Assembly (NCBI GenBank): GCA_900314365.1
Contig: OMVH01000142.1
Location: forward strand, 1-18,356
Direction: 5' to 3'
Length of the DNA: 18,356 nucleotides
Source of the DNA: an uncultured Prevotella sp.
GTDB lineage: Bacteria; Bacteroidota; Bacteroidia; Bacteroidales; Bacteroidaceae
The position numbers and the translations under genes are program-made. This document shows, one piece after another, positions 13,291 through 18,356 of this stretch. Each line of letters begins with the position of its first letter. Positions within the stretch are counted from its first letter, which is position 1. Under the pieces are notes generated by a model. It made no database searches. It was not told the DNA's origin and was given only the letters and a program-made list of their open reading frames with translations.

Positions 13291-14517
13291 ATGAAACGTA
13301 TTATCAGCATTAGCTTTCTTGCACTTTTTACAGCCTCGACGGTCATGTCGCAAGTACTCACGCCCCACAAATATACAAATCCAACAGGGCATGCATTCCC
13401 TATTCTCGCCTGGTATTCCATACTTAACAATGATGTCTCGCACTCCAGATTTCAGGAATTAGCCGATGCAGGGTTCAACCTCTCCTTCCAGATATACCCA
13501 GAGACGGCAAGTCTGAAGAGAGCACTCAAGGCGAGCAGGGGCACGGGCGTGAAGTTGATTACAGCCTGCCCACAACTGTCCGGCAATACTGCCGCCACCG
13601 TGAAGGCACTTCGCAACGACAAGCAGAACGCCGGATATTTCCTCATCGATGAGCCATCAACCAATCGCTTTCCTGAGCTCGCCGCCTGGGCAAAGAAAAT
13701 CAGACAGGCAGACGACAAACGACTGCTGTATCTGAATCTGCTTCCCAACTATGCCCCATCCGAACTGTATGGGACTAAAACTTATAAACAGTATGTAGAG
13801 CGCTTTATTCATGAAGTAGGTCTTGGCTTTGTTTCCTTCGACCACTACCCAATACTTTCTGATGGAGACAACACCTATTTAAGAGACAACTACTATGAGA
13901 ATCTCGAAGATGTAAGCAGCGTGTGCCGGAAAGCAGAGATACCCTTTTGGGGTTTCGCACTTGCCACCGCACATGGCTCCTACCCTGTGATGACGCGCGC
14001 AATGCTGCGATTGCAGGTGTTCAGCAACCTCGCTTACGGTGCTCAGGGCCTCCAATACTTCACATATTGGACTCCGGAACCAGCCGCTCAAGCAGGACTC
14101 AACTACCGCAACGCACCAATCGACAAAAATGGGAAACGGACTGAAGTATTTGATCTCATAAAGGAATTGAACGCAGAAGTGAGAAGGTTGACTCCGGTCT
14201 TCTTAGGTGCAAGTATCATTGACGTCGCCCACACAGGCAGAAAGATACCGCTCGGGACACACAGCCTCGAGAGGCTTCCATCCGCCTTCCGTAATATCGG
14301 CAGCAATGGTGAGGGTTTCATCGTGTCTTACTTCACCAACCATAACAAGAACTATTTAATGGTGGTCAACCGTGACCTGCAGCACCGCCAGCAGGCACAC
14401 GTGGAGGCAACAGACAAAGTGAGACGCATTCTGAGCGACGGCACTACGGCGCCTGCTTCCGTCTACAGCAGCGATCTATGGCTGGAACCAGGTGACTACC
14501 TGCTTTACGAATGGTAA
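13291..14517 (+). CDS. Secreted TIM-barrel protein, putative glycoside hydrolase of unassigned family
   Basis: The product has 408 residues. The signal peptide MKRIISISFLALFTASTVMS is followed by Q. The body alternates strands and helices like a beta/alpha barrel: AFPILAWYSI (35-44), GFNLSFQIYP (61-70), VKLITACP (87-94), AGYFLIDEPS (114-123), LLYLNLLP (145-152), LGFVSFDHYPI (178-188), PFWGFALATAHG (218-229), and AQGLQYFTYWTP (251-262). Acidic residues at strand ends (Asp120-Glu121 in 'DEP', Asp184) are candidate catalytic groups. The last 80 residues form a beta-rich cap, as in many Bacteroidales carbohydrate-active enzymes. No CAZy family can be assigned by eye. No SusC/SusD pair is nearby, so this is not an obvious polysaccharide-utilisation locus. 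Confidence 0.7.
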   Translation: MKRIISISFLALFTASTVMSQVLTPHKYTNPTGHAFPILAWYSILNNDVSHSRFQELADAGFNLSFQIYPETASLKRALKASRGTGVKLITACPQLSGNTAATVKALRNDKQNAGYFLIDEPSTNRFPELAAWAKKIRQADDKRLLYLNLLPNYAPSELYGTKTYKQYVERFIHEVGLGFVSFDHYPILSDGDNTYLRDNYYENLEDVSSVCRKAEIPFWGFALATAHGSYPVMTRAMLRLQVFSNLAYGAQGLQYFTYWTPEPAAQAGLNYRNAPIDKNGKRTEVFDLIKELNAEVRRLTPVFLGASIIDVAHTGRKIPLGTHSLERLPSAFRNIGSNGEGFIVSYFTNHNKNYLMVVNRDLQHRQQAHVEATDKVRRILSDGTTAPASVYSSDLWLEPGDYLLYEW

Positions 14518-14521
14518 AATT

Positions 14522-14555
14522 AAAAGGCACACTTCTCACGAGGTGTGCCTTTTTT
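14522..14555. terminator. Bidirectional terminator between convergent genes
   Basis: AAAAGGCACACTTC (14522-14535) pairs with GAGGTGTGCCTTTT (14540-14553) around a TCAC loop, with one wobble. T-runs follow on the plus strand and the matching A-run precedes it, so it can stop both the barrel gene (plus) and the YwqK gene (minus). Confidence 0.9.
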
Positions 14556-14590
14556 GATTTAACAAAAATCAGTAATATAGTAAAATAGAT

Positions 14591-15100
14591 CTATAAGAGA
14601 GATTTCAATTCACCAATGCGATGCTTTTCCACTGTTCCGTCCGGACGGGTCACCGTAAAGTAATCGTACTTCGACTTGCCGTTAGCGAACTCGGCAGCTG
14701 CCACACCTCCATCACGAAGCTTCACGACGAGATAGCCGTTGAGCTTACCGTTGACGAACTTGCCATGCCACTTCTTCTGACCATTGGGATAGTAGGTAGT
14801 GACGTCACCGTTGAACTTGGTATTCTCGTCATTACTTAGGTCGACGAAACTGTATCCGCCCTCAGCTCTTAGCTGACCATTCATATAATAGTCCTTGAAA
14901 ACGTCCTCGCGGTTGATACCGTTGCCCTGCTTCATCAGCAAACGATAGTAACTGGCATTCTGAACATTGCTCACATTCATTCTGTCAGCTGAATAGTAGA
15001 TTGTGTCGCTTACGACGACAGCATCAGCGTCCACGTACTTGCGACCGTAGCTGACCAATGTCAGCATCATTAAAGCGGTTAATAATAATCCACGTTTCAT
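14591..15100 (-). CDS. Exported YwqK/MORN-like repeat protein
   Basis: The product has 169 residues. A signal peptide (MKRGLLLTALMMLTLVSYG) precedes the body. Repeats of the form YY-x-NGQ-x-xxxG occur at about 70-81 (DYYMNGQLRAEG) and 102-114 (TYYPNGQKKWHGKF), with a weaker one at 117-122 (NGKLNG) and FANGKSKYDYFTV at 138-150. These match the YwqK-family / MORN_2 repeat (PF07661), often labelled 'toxin-antitoxin YwqK antitoxin'. That label should not be taken literally here: the protein is exported and no toxin gene is next to it. The likely location is periplasm or surface; function unknown. A minus-strand -7 box lies 36 bases upstream and a bidirectional terminator follows. Confidence 0.82.
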   Translation of the reverse strand: MKRGLLLTALMMLTLVSYGRKYVDADAVVVSDTIYYSADRMNVSNVQNASYYRLLMKQGNGINREDVFKDYYMNGQLRAEGGYSFVDLSNDENTKFNGDVTTYYPNGQKKWHGKFVNGKLNGYLVVKLRDGGVAAAEFANGKSKYDYFTVTRPDGTVEKHRIGELKSLL

Positions 15101-15135
15101 TGTTTTTTAGCTTTTGATTTTAATTTTTCTGCGTG

Positions 15136-15143
15136 CAAAGGTA
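15136..15143 (-). promoter_or_regulatory. -7 box for the YwqK-repeat gene
   Basis: On the minus strand this reads TACCTTTG, matching TAnnTTTG, and is followed by GC. The leader to the ATG is about 30 nt and A-rich. The -33 position is a poor match. Confidence 0.6.
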
Positions 15144-15664
15144 CAGTGAAACTTTGGAAGACGTATAGCTTTTAAACTACTTTTATCAAAATTTTTTCGA
15201 GTAAAGAAATGGAGAGGAGCAAAAAACAGCCTTTGAAAAGTGTCACAAAAATTAGCTATTTTGACGGATTTACAGAGCTAAATAAAGACATCTAAAGCTT
15301 CAAATCCACCAATTTGGTGACGTTTTGCTACCCAAAAGATACTTTTGAATACATATCGACCTTTTATTCCAACTACAAAAAGGCCCTTAAATGTAAAGAG
15401 TTTTCATGTGATATTGTGTCATCACAACTGGATTGATCTGCATCAAAAACGGGGTCAAAAAGGCGAGACCACTTACGAATCGAAAGCAAAAAGACCAATC
15501 TGAGTGAAGCAAAGACAAAAACAAGTGTCGCGGGAAACCCGGGAAAACGAGAATCCCGCAACGAAACACTTGTTAACATTTAATCTCTATATCACTGTGA
15601 CAACGCGATTTAAGCAGCCGATAATGCACAATCAGACAATCTGCGAGCACCTTGTCACAAGTAT
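15144..15664. other. AT-rich intergenic region between two minus-strand units
   Basis: About 520 bases without a convincing gene. It contains the terminator at 15519-15574, a 13-bp palindrome CACCAATTTGGTG (15307-15319), and an inverted pair TGTGACAA (15596-15603) / TTGTCACA (15652-15659) just after the TonB-domain gene. Short open frames of 60-68 codons on the minus strand (15373-15579) overlap the terminator and show no protein-like features. Confidence 0.5.
15513..15574 (-). terminator. Terminator of the minus-strand endonuclease-DUF4251-TonB unit
   Basis: On the minus strand AACAAGTGT pairs with ACACTTGTT (plus 15566-15574 with 15520-15528). An inner GCGGGA/TCCCGC stem (plus 15530-15535 / 15554-15559) extends it, and TTTGTC follows the outer stem. 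It lies about 90 bases after the TonB-domain stop codon. Confidence 0.75.
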
Positions 15665-16849
15665 CTATTTACCGCTGTGCAAATGGAAAGCAATGGGTAT
15701 ACTAAAGAGACAATTTGCTGGTTTTCCATCCTTCATACCGGGGTTCCAGCGGGGCATCAGGCTTACGACCCTTACAGCTTCGCTGTCGATAAGGGGTGAA
15801 ACCTGACGACTGACATACGGAAATCTGACCTGCCCCGTCGTGTCGACCGTAAATGTCACCAATACCCGGCCACCGACACCGCTCTCTCCATCGGCTTTTG
15901 GATAGACGATGTTCTGACGCAGATACTCTCTGAGGCCGTTGGTGCCACCTTTGAACGTGGGTGGTGTGTCGCAGTCCATAATCACCGGCTGCCCCTCCAC
16001 ACTGTCGTTGAAAGCAGGCAGAGCCTCAGCCGACATCACGGGTTGGCGTTTCAGCATCTTCTTGGCCGCACTGCCATAGAGCCATTCTGCCGCACTGCCG
16101 CTCACCCAACTGCTGAAAGGAGTCACGCCATAAGTGACATTGCTCTGCGGAGAGTCGTCATCGCCGTAGTCCACCTGCACACAGTTGCCGTCGAGCAACA
16201 GGCGATTCTCCCCTACCAAGCAGGCTGCAAGAATCTCCACCTCGCAGTTCTGCGGTATATCGATCGACGCATTCTTCACCACCTGAGCCAATACGTCCCT
16301 GTTGCTATAGTAGGCCCTCGAGAGTTTGCTCTTACTGACAACCTGCGACATCTGCAGCACATCGCCCGTAGCGAGGTCATAGGTGATGAGCAGATTCAGT
16401 GTGTCGCCCTTGAGCAGCGCGTTCTTGCCCGGCTCCACAGTGCGGCTCAGTCGGTAAGAAATAAAACGTCCCCGCTGGTAGCCCGTCTCCAACAGTTTGC
16501 AGTTGATGTAGCTGAACTTGCTGTCGTCGGGAATAGTCTTCAACTGTCCTGTCACCGGCTGGCCGAACTTCTCAAGATAACCTGCCACGGCAGCCTTTCG
16601 CGAGTCAGCCTCCACGCCGAACAGCGTCTTGGCAATGAACTGTTGCAGAGGCTTCACCGCCAGCCCGTCCACCCATTCGGGCCATTCAAGCTGCAAGTCC
16701 ACCACATTGGTGTAGCTGCCCTGCTGACAAAGTTTATGCACGCTGCTATAACTGATGCGGCTCATGGCAACCGAAGAGCCTTCGGTCTGCGCCCACGTCG
16801 GCATCCAGGCTACCGCGAGCACCGCAAGTATCAAATTTCTAATCTTCAT
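15665..16849 (-). CDS. Secreted protein with a C-terminal TonB domain
   Basis: The product has 394 residues. MKIRNLILAVLAVAWMPTWA is a cleavable signal peptide. Residues about 25-290 are a soluble region I do not recognise. Residues 297-390 are a TonB C-terminal domain (PTFKGGTNGLREYLRQNI, then VGGRVLVTFTVDTTGQV, EAVRVVSLMPRWNPGMKDGKP). In true TonB the domain is tethered to the inner membrane by an uncleaved helix and passes energy to outer-membrane receptors. Here a cleavable signal and a large extra domain suggest a periplasmic or surface protein that uses the fold for binding, as in many Bacteroidetes TonB-like proteins. The start codon overlaps the upstream gene's stop (ATGA), so the two are translationally coupled. 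Confidence 0.85.
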   Translation of the reverse strand: MKIRNLILAVLAVAWMPTWAQTEGSSVAMSRISYSSVHKLCQQGSYTNVVDLQLEWPEWVDGLAVKPLQQFIAKTLFGVEADSRKAAVAGYLEKFGQPVTGQLKTIPDDSKFSYINCKLLETGYQRGRFISYRLSRTVEPGKNALLKGDTLNLLITYDLATGDVLQMSQVVSKSKLSRAYYSNRDVLAQVVKNASIDIPQNCEVEILAACLVGENRLLLDGNCVQVDYGDDDSPQSNVTYGVTPFSSWVSGSAAEWLYGSAAKKMLKRQPVMSAEALPAFNDSVEGQPVIMDCDTPPTFKGGTNGLREYLRQNIVYPKADGESGVGGRVLVTFTVDTTGQVRFPYVSRQVSPLIDSEAVRVVSLMPRWNPGMKDGKPANCLFSIPIAFHLHSGK

Positions 16850-17346
16850 TTCTTCTCTTTTTTGAATTCCATTTCACCCGAATAACTTATCTGGTCGCGC
16901 TCTTGAGCAAGCACACTGAGAGAGGCCTGCGCGTTGTCGAAAACATCGAGCGTGTAGACGAAGCTCTCCTCACCGTTGAACACAGTCATCACCACCGTAG
17001 TCTTCTCCTTCCCCGTGCGCTCCACCGTGCACTTCTTCACCACAGCATCGAAGTTCAAGCCTTTGCCACCGTTGAAGGGGATGTTGCGTGCTCTGCCGAA
17101 GAAGGGCAGATAGGAGTGCAGCGTGTCTCCACTCAGCGTGATGCCGTAGCCATATTCCAGCTGTCTGGTAGTACCGCGCAGAGGCGTCATCATGCGCACG
17201 GCCACCGAGAAATGGCGGTTCTGCAAGGCCTCCTTGACCTGCGCAGCCATCTCCTGCCGGCGCTGAGCCTTCGTGCCCACGTTAGCGGTTGAGCAGGCAG
17301 TCAGCAAGACCATCAAAGCTCCGAAGAGCATTATCATCTTTCTCAT
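16846..17346 (-). CDS. DUF4251 lipoprotein
   Basis: The product has 166 residues. The lipoprotein signal ends LLTAC with Cys18. The remainder matches the DUF4251 pattern I know: RRQEMAAQVKEALQNRHFSVAVRMMTPLRG, then LHSYLPFFGRA, FNGGKGLNFDA, and a closing ISYSGEM. Function is unknown; beta-rich, probably periplasmic and membrane anchored. Its stop codon overlaps the start of the TonB-domain gene by 4 bases. A strong Shine-Dalgarno precedes the ATG, which is rare in this phylum. The upstream gene ends 62 bases earlier with no clear terminator, so this is likely one operon. Confidence 0.88.
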   Translation of the reverse strand: MRKMIMLFGALMVLLTACSTANVGTKAQRRQEMAAQVKEALQNRHFSVAVRMMTPLRGTTRQLEYGYGITLSGDTLHSYLPFFGRARNIPFNGGKGLNFDAVVKKCTVERTGKEKTTVVMTVFNGEESFVYTLDVFDNAQASLSVLAQERDQISYSGEMEFKKEKK

Positions 17347-17352
17347 GTCGAT

Positions 17353-17360
17353 ACCTCCTT
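17353..17360 (-). promoter_or_regulatory. Near-perfect Shine-Dalgarno for the DUF4251 gene
   Basis: The minus strand reads AAGGAGGT, then ATCGAC, then ATG. This is the full anti-16S match at ideal spacing and supports the start at 17346. No other gene start in the window shows such a site. Confidence 0.8.
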
Positions 17361-17408
17361 ATATATATAGGTTAAGAAACTTCCACCTTAGGGACAGCAA
17401 ATTCCGTG

Positions 17409-18356
17409 CTACTTTCTAAGCACTTTCCTGCCTTTGCTCACCACAATGCCCCGATAGTCCTTGCGGGCACGCTGTCCGGAGAGCGTGTATTCGGCACTGC
17501 CGTCATTCACCTCTGCCGTCCTCACCTGTGAGATGCCAGTCGTAGTTTTCCACTTCACTTCGACATTCTTCAGCTCCCAGGTAGGTGCGCAACTCGCTGT
17601 ACTGATGTAACGGAAAGCTATCCTCACCGTGCTTCCGGCCCACGCGGAAATATCGGTAGAGGTAGTGGCGAAGGTCCATCCCGACGTTACCACAGGAATA
17701 CTGACATTGAGGTTCTGCCAGGTCTCTCCACCGTCGCTGCTGATGAGCACAGAGAGGAAGTCGGCCGCATGGTTCGACTTCAAATAGGTGGCCAGCTGGT
17801 CAACCGAAAGTGTCACCTTACCCTTGGCACTGGTCAGGTCGATGTCCGGCGAGACAAGCCAGCTTTCGGCAGCATAGTTCTTCTTGTTGAAGTAAGCCGA
17901 ACCCTTCATGCACTTCACCGTGGAGTTCTTGAAGTAGGTCCACACACTACTGAGTCCGTCGGGCAGCGTTTTGTTTACAATAGAGAACTGTCCGGCTCCC
18001 GAGGCGAACGTCTCGCTGAGCACGGTGCCCGACGAGATGCCGCCACTGTGTCCCTGACGGTAGTGGTCGTAACTAAAAGCCACGTTCACAGAGTCGCCCC
18101 ACACATAGTCCTCCAGTCCGGGATAGTCGACAAACGGATTTCGGTTCTTCTGAATGGCGTAGACCGCATTGTTGCGGTCGATTTCCTTTTGGCTGACGGG
18201 GTCTTCCTTGGCCCAGCGCAGGAGCATGTTCATCTGCCAGTCCACGAAAGGCTTGTACTCGTCCTTCGAGAAAATCTCCGTGCCTCCGCTGGCTTTCGAC
18301 GACCATCCTGCGATGGCAGCCTCATAGGCCGTAGCCATATAGAAATAGATGCGGGC
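17409..18356 (-). CDS. Secreted endonuclease I-family nuclease with jelly-roll and type IX-like sorting domain (partial, N-terminus missing)
   Basis: The frame stays open through the right edge (upstream codons read ARIYFY before the Met at 18338), so 315 C-terminal residues are present. The first 85 residues match the end of the endonuclease I family (PF04231): ARIYFYMATAYE, then FVDWQMNMLLRWAKEDPVS, EIDRNNAVYAIQKNRNPFVDYP, which are the helices and NRNPF(V/I)D signature that close the fold. The catalytic His segment would lie upstream, outside the window. A jelly-roll (choice-of-anchor J-like) domain follows (AAESWLVSPDIDL, SSDGGETWQ, VRIAFRY). The last 40 residues (YTLSGQRARKDYRGIVVSKGRKVLRK) are a short sorting-type end. 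Probably an extracellular DNA/RNA-degrading enzyme. Confidence 0.87.
   Translation of the reverse strand, partial: ARIYFYMATAYEAAIAGWSSKASGGTEIFSKDEYKPFVDWQMNMLLRWAKEDPVSQKEIDRNNAVYAIQKNRNPFVDYPGLEDYVWGDSVNVAFSYDHYRQGHSGGISSGTVLSETFASGAGQFSIVNKTLPDGLSSVWTYFKNSTVKCMKGSAYFNKKNYAAESWLVSPDIDLTSAKGKVTLSVDQLATYLKSNHAADFLSVLISSDGGETWQNLNVSIPVVTSGWTFATTSTDISAWAGSTVRIAFRYISTASCAPTWELKNVEVKWKTTTGISQVRTAEVNDGSAEYTLSGQRARKDYRGIVVSKGRKVLRK

Noticed and set aside
14591..15100. Toxin-antitoxin module suggested by the YwqK name
   Set aside because: The protein has a signal peptide and there is no toxin-like neighbour; the name is a family label only.
15340..15347. Plus-strand TACTTTTG resembling a -7 box
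   Set aside because: No -33 box at the right distance and no plus-strand gene downstream.
15373..15579. 60-68 codon minus frames
   Set aside because: They overlap a terminator hairpin and show no motif or plausible start region.
16043..16885. 280-codon plus-strand frame
   Set aside because: Antisense to the TonB-domain and DUF4251 genes and without recognisable features.

Overview
The window looks like chromosomal DNA of a Bacteroidales bacterium, most likely Prevotellaceae. Supporting signs are Bacteroidetes-type promoters (TTTG, 19 nt, TAnnTTTG), secreted proteins ending in type IX-secretion-like C-terminal domains (one ending GKKLIVK), many 'xxxC' lipoproteins (families I recognise as DUF4840 and DUF4251), moderate GC content, and almost no Shine-Dalgarno sequences. 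No rRNA, tRNA, CRISPR array, phage module or transposase is visible.

Layout. (1) 1-4915, plus strand: the C-terminal end of a secreted protein, then a 1394-residue modular surface protein (propeller-like N-terminus, three rounds of Fn3-like plus jelly-roll modules, sorting domain), closed by a strong terminator. (2) 4950-5376: a 0.4-kb non-coding stretch with three and a half 22-bp tandem repeats and a duplicated promoter segment that also occurs as an inverted copy. (3) 5377-9890, plus strand: a housekeeping cluster of a small lipoprotein, a duplicated DUF1599 protein, a DoxX/MauE-like membrane protein joined in frame to triosephosphate isomerase, a SPOR-domain protein and GTP cyclohydrolase I (folE). 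(4) 10041-14517, plus strand: an opine-dehydrogenase-family oxidoreductase, two tandem DUF4840-like lipoproteins, exodeoxyribonuclease III, and a secreted TIM-barrel protein resembling glycoside hydrolases. It ends in a bidirectional terminator. (5) 14591-18356, minus strand: a YwqK-repeat exported protein, a 0.56-kb intergenic stretch with a minus-strand terminator, and an apparent operon read from right to left: endonuclease I with a sorting domain (start outside the window), a DUF4251 lipoprotein with a near-perfect Shine-Dalgarno, and a secreted protein with a TonB C-terminal domain that overlaps it by ATGA.

How the genes fit together. Regions 3 and 4 mix central metabolism (glycolysis, tetrahydrofolate/pterin synthesis, DNA repair) with envelope proteins. 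I see no single obvious new defence or mobile system. The most unusual items are the uninterrupted DoxX-TPI reading frame, the 22-bp repeat array and triple-copy promoter element before the lipoprotein at 5377, and the opine dehydrogenase homologue. All names rest on reading motifs by eye; no database search was possible.
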